DNA of 64,000 bases from Microbacterium helvum (GCF_014779795.1 NZ_JACXZS010000007.1:211248-275247); one strand, 5' to 3'; positions 8,611 to 17,789 are shown, counted from the first letter of the stretch. Made by a program: numbers and translations. The notes: a model not told the origin generated them from the sequence alone.

Positions 8611-10158
8611 TCACTCCTTCGTGGTGGTCGAGTAGGCCGCACGGGCGACGGCGCCGGACGCGACGAGCGCGGTCACCGCCTCCATCTCGGGCGACAGGAA
8701 GCGGTCGGGTCCGGGGCCGCCGGCGACCGTGCGGACGAGATCGCGGACGGCGCCGGTGGCGGCACCAGGCTGCAGCGGTGCCCGCAGGTCGAGCGCACGG
8801 GAAGCGGTGAGAATCTCGATCGCGAGCACGCGGGCGAGGCCGTCGAGCGCGCGGCGCAGCTTGCGGGCCGCCGCCCAGCCCATCGACACATGGTCCTCCT
8901 GCATCGCCGACGACGGGATGGAGTCGACGGACGCCGGCACGGCCAGGCGCTTGAGCTCCGACACGATGCCCGCGGCCGCGTACTGCGCGATCATGAGGCC
9001 GGAGTCGACGCCCACCTCGTCGGCGAGGAACGGCGGCAGTCCGTTGCTGCGTGCGCGGTCCAGCGCACGGTCGGTGCGGCGCTCCGAGATCGAGGCGACG
9101 TCGGCGACGGCGATCGCGAGGAAGTCCAGCACGTACGCGACGGGCGCGCCGTGGAAGTTGCCGTTGGACTCGACGCGCCCGTCGTCGGTGATGACCGGGT
9201 TGTCGACGGCGGCGGCGAGCTCGCGCGACGCGATCAGCGCGGCGTGGTCGACGGTGTCGCGGGCGGCACCGTGCACCTGCGGCGAGCAGCGCAGCGAGTA
9301 CGCGTCCTGCACCCGCGTGCACACGGCGGGGTCGCGGTGCGAAGCGACGATCGGCGATCCGGCGAGCACGGCGCGAAGGTTCGCGGCCGACACGGCCTGA
9401 CCCACCTGCGGACGCAGCGCCTGCAGGTCGGCGGCGAAGACCGCGTCGGTGCCCAGCTGCGACTCGACCGACATGCCGGCGGCGACGTCGGCGGTGTCGA
9501 GCAGCATCGACAGGTCGTGCAGCGCGAGCAGCAGCATCCCGAGCATGCCGTCGGTGCCGTTGATGAGGGCGAGCCCCTCCTTCTCGCGGAGCACGAGCGG
9601 AGCGAGGGATGCCGCACCCAGCGCGTCGGCGGCATCCCTCTCGATCCCCTCGGCGTCGCGCACGCGTCCCTCGCCCATCGCGGCGAGGGCCACATGCGAC
9701 AACGGGGCGAGGTCGCCCGAGCAGCCGAGCGAGCCGTACTCCCGCACGATCGGGGTGATGCCGGCGTTCAGCATGGCGGCATACGTCTCGACGACCACCG
9801 GGCGCACGCCGGTGTGGCCGGTGGCGAGCGTCTGCAGGCGCAGCAGCATCAGGGCACGGACCACCTCGCGCTCGACCTCGGGTCCGGTGCCCGCGGCGTG
9901 CGAGCGGATGAGGCTCGCCTGCAGCTGCAGGCGGCGCTCCGGGGCGATGAACGTCGTGGCGAGCGCGCCGAAGCCTGTCGAGATGCCGTAATGCGGTTCG
10001 GGATCGTCGGCGAGACCCTCCACGAGCGTGCGGGCGGCGGCGACGCGCGCCAGCGCCTCCGGGGCGATCTCGACCCGCGCACCGTGGCGGGCGACGGCGA
10101 CGACGTCCTCGGGGCGCAGGGGTGTCGCGCCGACGGTGACGGAGAGCTCAGCAGTCAT
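8611..10158 (-). CDS. hutH: Histidine ammonia-lyase
   Basis: A 515-aa lyase converting L-histidine to urocanate and ammonia, the entry step of the pathway. The MIO-forming tripeptide sits in the segment [12 protein letters not shown] and reads Cys146-Ser147-Gly148, not the common Ala-Ser-Gly. The N-terminal YGISTGFG and the later QEDHVSMG motifs are typical. The ATG at 10158 lies 6 nt from a TGGAAT -10-like box, so the message may be leaderless. It leads hutH-hutU-hutI and is divergent from an IclR regulator 58 nt away, the obvious candidate controller. Confidence 0.96.
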   Translation of the reverse strand: MTAELSVTVGATPLRPEDVVAVARHGARVEIAPEALARVAAARTLVEGLADDPEPHYGISTGFGALATTFIAPERRLQLQASLIRSHAAGTGPEVEREVVRALMLLRLQTLATGHTGVRPVVVETYAAMLNAGITPIVREYGSLGCSGDLAPLSHVALAAMGEGRVRDAEGIERDAADALGAASLAPLVLREKEGLALINGTDGMLGMLLLALHDLSMLLDTADVAAGMSVESQLGTDAVFAADLQALRPQVGQAVSAANLRAVLAGSPIVASHRDPAVCTRVQDAYSLRCSPQVHGAARDTVDHAALIASRELAAAVDNPVITDDGRVESNGNFHGAPVAYVLDFLAIAVADVASISERRTDRALDRARSNGLPPFLADEVGVDSGLMIAQYAAAGIVSELKRLAVPASVDSIPSSAMQEDHVSMGWAAARKLRRALDGLARVLAIEILTASRALDLRAPLQPGAATGAVRDLVRTVAGGPGPDRFLSPEMEAVTALVASGAVARAAYSTTTKE

Positions 10159-10164
10159 GCCTCG

Positions 10165-10177
10165 ATTCCACACCGGG
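10165..10177 (-). promoter_or_regulatory. Candidate hutH promoter with extended -10
   Basis: Read on the minus strand, CCCGGTGTGGAAT puts TGGAAT 6 nt before the hutH ATG. The same 13 bases occur at 12112-12124, upstream of the amino acid dehydrogenase gene. Confidence 0.4.
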
Positions 10178-10201
10178 CGGGTGCCGCGCGACAGCGGGTC
10201 G

Positions 10202-10225
10202 TGGGATCCTGTGTCTGTGATCCCA
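10202..10225. promoter_or_regulatory. Candidate IclR operator in the hutH/regulator gap
   Basis: TGGGATC and GATCCCA form a dyad with a 10-nt spacer that covers the GTG start of the IclR gene. Position and size fit an autoregulatory operator that could also influence hutH. No binding data. Confidence 0.4.
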
Positions 10226-11011
10226 GACGCGGCGCCATCGCCCGACCGGCCGCAGGTGCCGGCGGCCGACCACACGCTGCGGATCCTGTCGTTCCTGGCC
10301 CGGCAGCGCGGGCCCACCCCCGCGCGCACGATCGCGACCGCGCTCGGCATCCCGCGATCGACCGTGTACCACCTGCTCGCGACCCTCCAGGAGCACCAGT
10401 TCGTCGTGCACCTGCCCGAGGATCGCCGGTGGGGTCTCGGGATCGCTGCCTTCGAGCTCGCCGGCGGCTACTCGCGTCAGGAGCCGCTCGCGCGCCTCGG
10501 CCGTCCCGTGCTCGCCGACCTCGCAGACCGGGCCGGAGAGAGCGCGCACCTCGCCGTCATGCACGGTCGCGATGTGCTGTACATCGTCGAGGAGCGCGCA
10601 CCCCGGCGGCCCGCGCTCGTGACCGACGTGGGCGTGCGTCTTCCCGCGCACCTGACCGCCACCGGCCGGGCGATGCTCGCAGCACTGCCTCGCGAGCAGG
10701 TGCGGGCGCTGTTCCCGGATGCCGCCGCCTTCGCCGACCGCACGGGCCGCGGTCCCCGACGGCCGAGAGAGCTGCGCGAGCTGCTGCGCGAGGTGCGCAC
10801 GCGGGGGTTCGCCGAAGAGGACGGCGAGGTCACCCTGGGCATGCGCTCGGTCGGTGTCGCCGTGCGCGAGACGTCGGACTGGCCGGTGGCGGCGATCGCG
10901 CTCACGTGGCCTGCGGACGACGCCGATGCGCGCGCCGACGAGCTCGCGGCGCGCGCCGAGGCGGCCGCCGTCGAGCTCGAGCGCCGCATCGGTCGCGCCA
11001 GGCGGGCGTAG
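10217..11011 (+). CDS. IclR-family transcriptional regulator, probable hut regulator
   Basis: A 264-aa regulator with an N-terminal winged helix-turn-helix (HTLRILSFLARQ, then IPRSTVYHLLATLQ) and a C-terminal IclR ligand domain (ESAHLAVMHGRDVLYI, LTATGRAMLAALP). The start is uncertain: GTG at 10217 gives a family-like N-terminus, but GTG at 10211 and an ATG at 10157 are in frame. It is divergent from hutH, so control of histidine degradation by urocanate or a related ligand is a reasonable inference. A dyad overlaps the chosen start. Confidence 0.85.
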   Translation: MIPDAAPSPDRPQVPAADHTLRILSFLARQRGPTPARTIATALGIPRSTVYHLLATLQEHQFVVHLPEDRRWGLGIAAFELAGGYSRQEPLARLGRPVLADLADRAGESAHLAVMHGRDVLYIVEERAPRRPALVTDVGVRLPAHLTATGRAMLAALPREQVRALFPDAAAFADRTGRGPRRPRELRELLREVRTRGFAEEDGEVTLGMRSVGVAVRETSDWPVAAIALTWPADDADARADELAARAEAAAVELERRIGRARRA

Positions 11012-11024
11012 CTCCTCGCCGCGG

Positions 11025-11531
11025 CTACAGGTGTGCGTCGAGGAGCGCCACGATCTCGTCGTAGCCGCGGCTCGCGGCGAGCTCGCGCGGGGTGACGCCG
11101 TCGCCGTCGGCGAGGGCCGGGTCGGCCCCGCCGTCGAGGAGCAGCTCGACGATGCGCTGGTGCGCGGGGCCGCCGTCGCTCAGCACGATCGCCTCGATGA
11201 GTGCCGTCCAGCCGAGGTTGTTGACATGGTCCAGGTTCGCGCCCGCCTCGATCAGCAGCGCGACGGTCGAGACGTGCCCGCGCTCGCTGGCGGGGATCAC
11301 GGCGATGCCGCCGTACCGGTTCGTGACGGCGAGGTCGCCGCCGGCGGCGAGCGCCGCTCGCACGACGTCGTCGTAACCGTTCGCCCCGGCGTACAGCAGC
11401 ACCGAGTCGAGCCGGTCGTCGCGCACGTTGACGTCGGCTCCGGCCGCGATCAGCGCCAGCGCCGAGTCGGTGTCGCCGCGCTTGAGGGCTGCGACCGCTT
11501 GCAGACCCCGGGCCCGCGCGTCCGCCCCCAT
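11025..11531 (-). CDS. Ankyrin-repeat protein
   Basis: A 168-aa protein built of about four to five ankyrin repeats, seen as recurring segments such as ALIAAGADVNVRDD, ALLIEAGANLDHVNNLG and LLLDGGADPALADGDG. No signal peptide or membrane segment is visible, so it probably acts in the cytoplasm as a binding scaffold. Its ATG overlaps the stop of the YbaK gene by 1 nt (TGATG), so translation is coupled. The binding partner is unknown. Confidence 0.85.
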   Translation of the reverse strand: MGADARARGLQAVAALKRGDTDSALALIAAGADVNVRDDRLDSVLLYAGANGYDDVVRAALAAGGDLAVTNRYGGIAVIPASERGHVSTVALLIEAGANLDHVNNLGWTALIEAIVLSDGGPAHQRIVELLLDGGADPALADGDGVTPRELAASRGYDEIVALLDAHL

Positions 11532-12004
11532 CAGTCGACCTTCGACACCGTACCGCCGGTGAGGCGCACCAGCTCGTCGTAGGTCAGCGGAAACACCGTG
11601 TGCGGCGTGCCGCCGGCCGCCCAGATCTCGGGATACTGCGCAAGGTCCTCGTCGACGACCGTCGTGAGCGGCGCGGGGTGCCCGGTGGGCGCGACACCCC
11701 CGATGGCCTGGCCTGTGGCCTCGCGGACCTGATCCGGGTTCGCACGCTGGATCCTCCCGCGTCCGAGCCGCTCGGCGAGCGCCGCCGTGTCCACGCGGTG
11801 CGCGCCGCTGGTCATCACGAGCAGCGGCTCGCCGTCGCTCATGAACACCAGGCTGTTGGCGATGGCGCCGACCTCGACACCCAGCGCCTCGGCGGCGAGG
11901 ACTGCGGTCGATGCGGCATCCGGAAGCACGACGATGTCGCCGGCGATCCCGGCGGCACGGAGGGCGTCGTGGACGAGCAGGCTGCGAGTGGGAAGCACGG
12001 TCAC
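11531..12004 (-). CDS. YbaK/EbsC-type aminoacyl-tRNA deacylase
   Basis: A 157-aa protein of the YbaK/ProX family, which hydrolyses mischarged aminoacyl-tRNAs in trans. The conserved lysine seen in many members is not obvious. The core segments IANSLVFMSDGEPLLVMTSGAHRVD and IGGVAPTGHP are characteristic of the family, given here as markers of fold rather than activity. It starts with GTG at 12004. It is coupled to the downstream ankyrin gene and divergent from the amino acid dehydrogenase. Confidence 0.85.
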   Translation of the reverse strand: MTVLPTRSLLVHDALRAAGIAGDIVVLPDAASTAVLAAEALGVEVGAIANSLVFMSDGEPLLVMTSGAHRVDTAALAERLGRGRIQRANPDQVREATGQAIGGVAPTGHPAPLTTVVDEDLAQYPEIWAAGGTPHTVFPLTYDELVRLTGGTVSKVD

Positions 12005-12095
12005 GGCGACAGCCTAATGAGCAGCGCACTGTGCCGCGGCCTGTACACGAGATGCGCGCACGACCTTTCAATCTGCGCAATCGCCACGCGAACGG

Positions 12096-12124
12096 TTGAA
12101 CAATCCGCCGCCCCGGTGTGGAAT
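12096..12124 (+). promoter_or_regulatory. Candidate promoter of the amino acid dehydrogenase gene
   Basis: TTGAAC (12096-12101) and TGGAAT (12119-12124) are separated by 17 nt. The -10 lies within a 13-mer also found before hutH. It sits in the 219-nt gap between the YbaK and dehydrogenase starts, leaving an approximately 90-nt leader. Confidence 0.45.
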
Positions 12125-12223
12125 GAGAGTGGATGCCGCGACGCAGCGTCGTCCGCTGCGACGCGCCACCCGCACCCGCAGCACCACCCAGCGGCCCACG
12201 AAGCCCGCCGAAGGAAGCACGCA

Positions 12224-13300
12224 ATGACGCACACCACCCTGCCCCTGCCTGATTTCGCGCATGAACGGGTGGAGGTGATCACCGGACGACGCAGCGGACT
12301 GTTCATCGCCGTGGCGCTGCATTCCTCGGTGCTGGGCTCCGCGCTCGGCGGGGCACGGCTGTGGACGTACCCGCACTGGAGCGACGCGCTCGGCGACGCG
12401 CTGCGGCTGTCGGCGGCCATGACGCTCAAGAACGCGGCGGCGGGCCTCGACGCGGGCGGCGGCAAGTCGGTCATCGCGCTGCCACCCGGGACCGTGCTCG
12501 ACACGGAGCGCCGGCGGGCAGCGTTCCTCGACCTCGGCGACGCGGTCGAGTCGCTGCACGGCCTGTACCGCACGGCCGAGGATGTCGGCTCGACCACCGA
12601 AGACATGCTGGTCGTGAGTGAGCGCACCGAGCACGTCGTCGGCCTGCCCGACGCGGTCGGTGGCTCGGGCGAGCCGGCCGGCCCGACGAGCCTCGGCGTG
12701 TACGAGTCGCTGCGAGCCACGCTGGAGCGCGTCACCGGCACAGCCGATGTCGACGGCCGACGCATCACGATCTCGGGCCTCGGTCAGGTGGGAAGCCGCC
12801 TGGCCGTCCGCCTGTCGGCGGAGGGCGCCCGGCTCACCGTGACCGATGTCAACCCTGCCAAGCGCGACCTCGCCATCGAGCTCGGTGCCGCCTGGGCGGA
12901 GCCGGGAGCGGAGCACCTGGTGCCCGCCGACGTGTTCGTCCCGGCCGGGATCGGCGGCCTGCTCACCGACGAGATCATCGACGCGCTCGACGCCAAGGCG
13001 GTGTGCGGGCCCGCGAACAACCCGTTGGCCGACCACAGCGGAGCGTCGCGACTGGCCGGGCGCGGCATCCTCTACGCCCCCGACTTCGTCGTCAACGCGG
13101 GCGGTGTGATCTACCTGGACCTCGAGGCCAAGCAGCTGGGCACGCGCGCCGAGATCATGAGCCGCGTCGGGCGCATCGGCGACACCGTGCGCCGGATCTT
13201 CGACGAGGCAGAGGCTCGGGGCGTGACGCCGCTCGAGGCGGCCGAGGGTCTCGCCGCCGAGCGTCTCGCCGCCGGAGGACGGCAGGCCGTACTGGCCTGA
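12224..13300 (+). CDS. Glu/Leu/Phe/Val dehydrogenase family enzyme
   Basis: A 358-aa NAD(P)-dependent amino acid dehydrogenase. The catalytic lysine region reads TLKNAAAGLDAGGGKSV, with both conserved lysines. The Rossmann motif GLGQVGSRLA and the CGPANNPL segment follow. The short length matches leucine, valine or phenylalanine dehydrogenases better than glutamate dehydrogenase; it would deaminate a branched-chain or aromatic amino acid to the 2-keto acid. The ATG at 12224 follows an AAGGAAG ribosome-binding site. An acyl-CoA synthetase lies directly downstream. Confidence 0.88.
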   Translation: MTHTTLPLPDFAHERVEVITGRRSGLFIAVALHSSVLGSALGGARLWTYPHWSDALGDALRLSAAMTLKNAAAGLDAGGGKSVIALPPGTVLDTERRRAAFLDLGDAVESLHGLYRTAEDVGSTTEDMLVVSERTEHVVGLPDAVGGSGEPAGPTSLGVYESLRATLERVTGTADVDGRRITISGLGQVGSRLAVRLSAEGARLTVTDVNPAKRDLAIELGAAWAEPGAEHLVPADVFVPAGIGGLLTDEIIDALDAKAVCGPANNPLADHSGASRLAGRGILYAPDFVVNAGGVIYLDLEAKQLGTRAEIMSRVGRIGDTVRRIFDEAEARGVTPLEAAEGLAAERLAAGGRQAVLA

Positions 13301-13405
13301 GACCGCGTTCCACAGGCAGCGGAATCCGGTTCCACATCCTCGGTGCGAGGTGGCATGATGGGCGCAACCCGCGCTACGCGACCCCGACCGATCAAAGGAG
13401 ATCCG

Positions 13406-14998
13406 GTGTTCACCAGTACCCACCCCGATGTCGAGATCCCCGAACTCAGCGTCTACGACTACCTGTTCGCGACGCTGACGGACGAGGACCTCGGCCGTGT
13501 CGCCCTCGTCGACCCCGCCACCGGGGCCGAGACGAGCTACGGCGCACTGCGCGCGCAGATCGATCTGTTCGCCGGTGCGCTCGCGGCGCGCGGGGTGGGT
13601 CTGGACACCGTGGTCGGCGTGCTGTGCCCGAACGTTCCGGCGTTCGCGACGGTGTTCCACGGCATCCTGCGCGCCGGAGCGACGGTCACCACGATCAACT
13701 CGCTCTACACCGCGGGAGAGATCGAGAAGCAGTTGAAGGATGCCGGGGCCACCTGGCTCGTGACGGTCAGTCCCCTGCTGCCCCAGGCCGTCGCCGCAGC
13801 CGAGGCCGTCGGCATTCCCCACGAACGCGTCATCGTGCTGGACGGCGCTGCCGGCCACCCGAACCTGCGCGAACTGCTGGGCGAGGGTGCGCCGGCACCG
13901 GAGGTGTCGTTCGACCCGGCCACGCACGTCGCGGTGCTGCCGTACTCGTCGGGCACGACCGGGATCCCGAAGGGCGTCATGCTCTCGCACCGCAACCTGG
14001 TCGCGAACGTGGCCCAGTGCGTGCCGAACATGAACCTGACCTCGGAAGACCGCGTGCTCGCGGTGCTGCCGTTCTTCCACATCTACGGCATGACGGTGCT
14101 GCTGAACCTCGCGCTGCGCAAGCGCGCGAGCCTGGTGACGATGCCGAAGTTCGACCTGGTCGAGTTCCTCACGAACATCCAGAAGTACCAGTGCACGTAC
14201 CTGTACATCGCGCCGCCGATCGCCGTCGCGCTCGCGAAGCACCCGATCGTCGATCAGTTCGACATCTCGAGCGTGCACACCGTGTTCTCGGGAGCGGCGC
14301 CGCTGGACGGCGAGACCGCCGAGGTCGCCGGGCGCCGCATCCACGCCCGCTTCCTGCAGGGGTACGGCATGAGCGAGCTGAGCCCGGTGTCGCACGCGAT
14401 GTACTACGCCCGCGATGACGAACCGGTCAGCTCGGTCGGCGGCATGCTGCCCAACACGCTCAACAAGCTCGTCGACACCGAGACCGGTGAAGAGATCACC
14501 GAGATCGGCCCCGACGGCATGACGAGGCCGGGCGAGCTGTGGGTCAAGGGCCCGAACGTCATGCTGGGCTACCTCAACAAGCCCGAGGCGACGGCCGAGA
14601 CGCTCGACGCCGACGGCTTCCTCCACACCGGCGACGTCGCGGTGTACCACGAGGGCGGCTACTTCTCGATCGTCGACCGGGTGAAAGAGCTCATCAAGTA
14701 CAAGGGCTACCAGATCGCCCCCGCGGAGCTCGAGGCTCTGCTGCTGAGCCACCCGAAGGTGATGGATGCCGCCGTCATCGGCGTCCTCGACGACGACAGG
14801 CAAGAGATCCCGAAGGCCTTCATCGTCGCCGCGCCCGACTCGGGTCTCACCGCCGACGAGGTCATGGCGTTCGTGGCGGACCAGGTCGCGCCGCACAAGA
14901 AGATCCGCCGCGTCGAGTTCATCGACGCGATCCCGAAGTCCAGCGCCGGAAAGATCCTCCGCAAGGATCTGCGGACGCGCGAGGCTGCGAAGGTCTGA
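13406..14998 (+). CDS. AMP-dependent acyl-CoA synthetase (4-coumarate:CoA ligase-like)
   Basis: A 530-aa adenylate-forming ligase that activates a carboxylic acid with ATP and CoA. The P-loop-like YSSGTTGIPKGVMLSHRN, the YGMSELSPVSH motif, TGDVAVYHEGGYFSIVDRVK and the C-terminal PKSSAGKILRKDL with the catalytic lysine are all present. The GTG at 13406 follows an AAAGGAG ribosome-binding site with a 5-nt spacer. Overall resemblance is to 4-coumarate and phenylacetate-type ligases, so an aromatic or medium-chain acid is likely, but the substrate cannot be read from the sequence. A strong hairpin ends the transcript. Confidence 0.88.
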   Translation: MFTSTHPDVEIPELSVYDYLFATLTDEDLGRVALVDPATGAETSYGALRAQIDLFAGALAARGVGLDTVVGVLCPNVPAFATVFHGILRAGATVTTINSLYTAGEIEKQLKDAGATWLVTVSPLLPQAVAAAEAVGIPHERVIVLDGAAGHPNLRELLGEGAPAPEVSFDPATHVAVLPYSSGTTGIPKGVMLSHRNLVANVAQCVPNMNLTSEDRVLAVLPFFHIYGMTVLLNLALRKRASLVTMPKFDLVEFLTNIQKYQCTYLYIAPPIAVALAKHPIVDQFDISSVHTVFSGAAPLDGETAEVAGRRIHARFLQGYGMSELSPVSHAMYYARDDEPVSSVGGMLPNTLNKLVDTETGEEITEIGPDGMTRPGELWVKGPNVMLGYLNKPEATAETLDADGFLHTGDVAVYHEGGYFSIVDRVKELIKYKGYQIAPAELEALLLSHPKVMDAAVIGVLDDDRQEIPKAFIVAAPDSGLTADEVMAFVADQVAPHKKIRRVEFIDAIPKSSAGKILRKDLRTREAAKV

Positions 14999-15010
14999 CG
15001 CGCGACGATC

Positions 15011-15052
15011 GACAGGATGCCCCGGCGACGCGTTTCGCCGGGGCATCCTGTC
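15011..15052. terminator. Strong hairpin after the acyl-CoA synthetase
   Basis: An 18-bp perfect stem (15011-15028 with 15035-15052) closes a 6-nt loop and contains GGATGCC/GGCATCC. It begins 13 nt after the stop codon. Confidence 0.85.
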
Positions 15053-15062
15053 TTGGCGCCAC

Positions 15063-15068
15063 TAGGTT
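15063..15068 (+). promoter_or_regulatory. Leaderless -10 box for the ZIP transporter
   Basis: TAGGTT ends 6 nt before the ATG at 15075 and lies just beyond the terminator hairpin. Confidence 0.5.
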
Positions 15069-15074
15069 GGCGCC

Positions 15075-15857
15075 ATGGATGGGCTCTGGCTCGCCGCGCT
15101 GAGCGGCATCATCGGTGGCAGCACGCTGCTCGTCGGCGCCGGTGTCGCGTGGTTCATCGACATCCCGCAGCGGGTCGTCGCCGGAATCATGGCGCTCGGC
15201 GCGGGCGTGCTGATCTCGACCCTCGCCTTCGAGCTCGTCGAAGAGGCGGCCGCTGACGGCGGGCTGGTGCCGACGACCGTGGGGTTCCTCGGCGGCGCGA
15301 TCCTGTACATCGTCGCCGACCAGCTCGTCTCGAGGCCGAAGAAGCGCAAGCCCGTCGCCGGCGTGGACGGCGACGGCAGCGCGAGCATCGTCGCGCGGCG
15401 CGCCGGCGCCGCCGGCGCGGCCAGCGGGGCGGGGCTCGTGATCGCCATCGGAGCGCTCATCGACGGCATCCCGGAGTCGATCGTCATGGGCCTGTCGGTG
15501 CTGCAGGGCGGGATCAGCATCCCGATCGTGGCGGCGATCGCGATCAGCAACATCCCCGAGGGACTGGGGTCGACGGCCGCCTTGAAGCGCGGCGGCAGCA
15601 CCGGGCGGTTCGTCGCGCTGCTGTGGGTCGGCATCGCCCTCATCACCGTGGCGGCCGCGATGCTCGGGTTCGCGGCGTTCCAGGCCGCACCGCCGAACCT
15701 CGTCGCGCTCATCACGACGATCGCGGCGGGCGGCCTGCTCGCGATGGTGTGCAACACGATGATCCCCGAGGCCTTCGACGAGCAGCACGCGCTGACCGGG
15801 CTGTGGGCGACGATCGGGTTCCTCGGCGCGTTCCTCCTGCACGAGCTGGCGGGCTGA
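15075..15857 (+). CDS. ZIP-family metal transporter
   Basis: A 260-aa integral membrane protein with about eight hydrophobic segments. The ZIP metal-site helices are visible as IDGIPESIVMG and ISNIPEGLGS. A basic loop (RPKKRKP) lies in the middle. ZIP proteins move zinc, iron or other divalent cations into the cytoplasm. A P1B-type ATPase starts 33 nt downstream, so the pair may handle the same metal. A -10 box 6 nt before the ATG suggests a leaderless message. Confidence 0.85.
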   Translation: MDGLWLAALSGIIGGSTLLVGAGVAWFIDIPQRVVAGIMALGAGVLISTLAFELVEEAAADGGLVPTTVGFLGGAILYIVADQLVSRPKKRKPVAGVDGDGSASIVARRAGAAGAASGAGLVIAIGALIDGIPESIVMGLSVLQGGISIPIVAAIAISNIPEGLGSTAALKRGGSTGRFVALLWVGIALITVAAAMLGFAAFQAAPPNLVALITTIAAGGLLAMVCNTMIPEAFDEQHALTGLWATIGFLGAFLLHELAG

Positions 15858-15890
15858 CCCCGCCGCACCTGCTGTGCCAGGGTGTGAGGC

Positions 15891-17789
15891 ATGAGGTTCC
15901 TCCGCTGGTTCGTGCGATTCCCCATCGTGTGGCTCACGATCGTCGTCCTCATCGTGGTGCTGGCGCTCGGTGCAGCCGGGTACGAGCGCACCACGAAGTG
16001 GATCGCGGTCGTCTACGTCAGCCTGATCATCGCGTGGACGCTCGTCGGAATGATCCGCGACGTGATGCGCGGGCATGTCGGGCTCGACGTGCTGGCGGTC
16101 GTGGCGATGATCGCGACGCTGGCCGTCGGCGAGTATGTGGCATCGCTCGTGATCGTGCTGATGCTCTCGGGCGGCGAGGCGCTCGAGGACTACGCCAGCC
16201 GTCGCGCCAAGCGCGAGCTGACGTCGTTGCTGGACCGTTCGCCGCAGGTCGCGCACGTGCTCGTGCACCCGCAGTCCGACAGTGACGAGGTGCAGGACGC
16301 GGATGCCGCCGACGTGCGCGTCGGCGACGTCCTGCTCGTGCGACCCGCCGAGATCGTGCCGGTCGACGGCACGCTGCTGAGCGACGACGGCTCGTTCGAC
16401 GAGTCGTCGCTCACCGGTGAGAGCCTGCCGGTGAGTCGCTCGGCTGGTGACGAGGTGCTCTCGGGGTCGGTGAACGGGTCGCGCGCGGTGCGCATCCGCG
16501 CCCTGCGTCGCAGTGCCGACAGCCAGTACCAGCAGATCGTCGAGCTCGTGAAGCAGGCGCAGGAGGATCGCGCGCCCACGGTGCGGCTGGCCGACCGGTT
16601 CGCGATCCCCTTCACGGCGGTGTCGCTCGTGATCGCGGGGGCGGCGTGGGCGATCTCGGGCGATCCCACCCGGTTCGCCGAGGTGCTGGTGCTCGCGACG
16701 CCGTGCCCGCTGCTGATCGCCGCGCCCGTGGCGTTCCTCGGCGGCCTGTCGAGAGCGGCCAAGGCGGGCATCATCGTCAAGGGCGGCGCGGTGATCGAGC
16801 AGCTGGCGCGCGTCCGGTCCGCCGCCTTCGACAAGACGGGCACGCTCACCGAGGGCCGGCCCGATCTGGTCGCGGTCGTCCCGGCGGCCGGTTTCGCCGA
16901 GGACGAGCTGCTCACGCTCGCGGCCTCGGCCGAGCAGTACTCCAGCCATGTGCTCGCAGACGGGATCCGCCGCGCGGCGGCGGCCCGCGGCATCCACCTG
17001 CTTCCCGCCGTCGAGGCGCATGAGGTGGCGACGAACGGCGTCACGGCGCAGATCGGCGGGAGGACGGTGGTCGTCGGCAAGCCCGCGTACGTGGCCTCGC
17101 TCGCGCCTGACACGGTACGGCGTGGCATCCGCGAGGGCGAAGCGGCCGCGTATGTTGCGGTCGACGGACGCTTCGCAGGCACGCTTGTGCTCGCGGACGA
17201 TCCGCGCCCCGAGTCCGCCGCTGTCGTCGCCTGGCTGCGCGACACCGGCGTCGAGCGGATCGCGATGCTCACCGGCGACGCCCAGGCGACGGCGGATGCC
17301 GTGGCTCGAGGCGTCGGGATCACCGACGTCCACGCCGAGCTGCTGCCGCCCGAGAAGGTGCATCTGGCGGCGCAGATGCGGCCGCGTCCGGTGATGATGG
17401 TGGGCGACGGCGTCAATGACGCGCCGGTGCTCGCGGCGGCCGACATCGGCATCGCGATGGGCGCGAAGGGGTCGACCGCCGCCGGTGAGGCGGCGGACGC
17501 CGTCGTGCTGAAGGACTCGCTCGCCGGCATCGCCGACGCGGTCTCGATCGGGCGCCACACGCTGCGCGTCGCGTACACGGCGATCTGGATCGGCATCTCG
17601 CTGAGCATCGCCCTCATGCTCATCGCGACGACGGGCGTGATCCCCGCAGTCGCCGGTGCACTGATCCAGGAGGGCGTCGATCTCGCGACGATCCTGTACG
17701 CCCTGCGCGCCCTGACAGGTCCGGCGACCGGGCTGGTCATCCCCACCGCGAAGCCGCACGAGCGCGAGCCGGTCGCCGAGGCCGCGTAG
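15891..17789 (+). CDS. P1B-type heavy-metal-translocating ATPase
   Basis: A 632-aa membrane P-type ATPase. The actuator TGES motif is at about 175-178. The ion-binding motif in the membrane is Thr-Pro-Cys (270-272, ATPCPLLIAAP). The phosphorylation site DKTGTLT spans 314-320 and the hinge GDGVNDAP lies near the C-terminus. There is no N-terminal heavy-metal-associated domain, and the usual His-Pro pair of the nucleotide domain reads His-Val (SSHVLAD). The TPC variant is not the CPC copper/zinc type, so the transported metal is uncertain. It directly follows the ZIP gene and ends at a perfect hairpin. Confidence 0.88.
   Translation: MRFLRWFVRFPIVWLTIVVLIVVLALGAAGYERTTKWIAVVYVSLIIAWTLVGMIRDVMRGHVGLDVLAVVAMIATLAVGEYVASLVIVLMLSGGEALEDYASRRAKRELTSLLDRSPQVAHVLVHPQSDSDEVQDADAADVRVGDVLLVRPAEIVPVDGTLLSDDGSFDESSLTGESLPVSRSAGDEVLSGSVNGSRAVRIRALRRSADSQYQQIVELVKQAQEDRAPTVRLADRFAIPFTAVSLVIAGAAWAISGDPTRFAEVLVLATPCPLLIAAPVAFLGGLSRAAKAGIIVKGGAVIEQLARVRSAAFDKTGTLTEGRPDLVAVVPAAGFAEDELLTLAASAEQYSSHVLADGIRRAAAARGIHLLPAVEAHEVATNGVTAQIGGRTVVVGKPAYVASLAPDTVRRGIREGEAAAYVAVDGRFAGTLVLADDPRPESAAVVAWLRDTGVERIAMLTGDAQATADAVARGVGITDVHAELLPPEKVHLAAQMRPRPVMMVGDGVNDAPVLAAADIGIAMGAKGSTAAGEAADAVVLKDSLAGIADAVSIGRHTLRVAYTAIWIGISLSIALMLIATTGVIPAVAGALIQEGVDLATILYALRALTGPATGLVIPTAKPHEREPVAEAA

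Noticed and set aside
12068..15046. A very long open frame on the minus strand opposite the dehydrogenase and acyl-CoA synthetase
   Set aside because: It is antisense to two well-supported genes, contains low-complexity Arg/Asp/His-rich translation and no domain. It is a by-product of high GC.
14919..17759. A 900-codon minus-strand open frame opposite the ZIP and P-type ATPase genes
   Set aside because: Same reason: the plus-strand genes have full domain sets, and the antisense translation is composition-driven.
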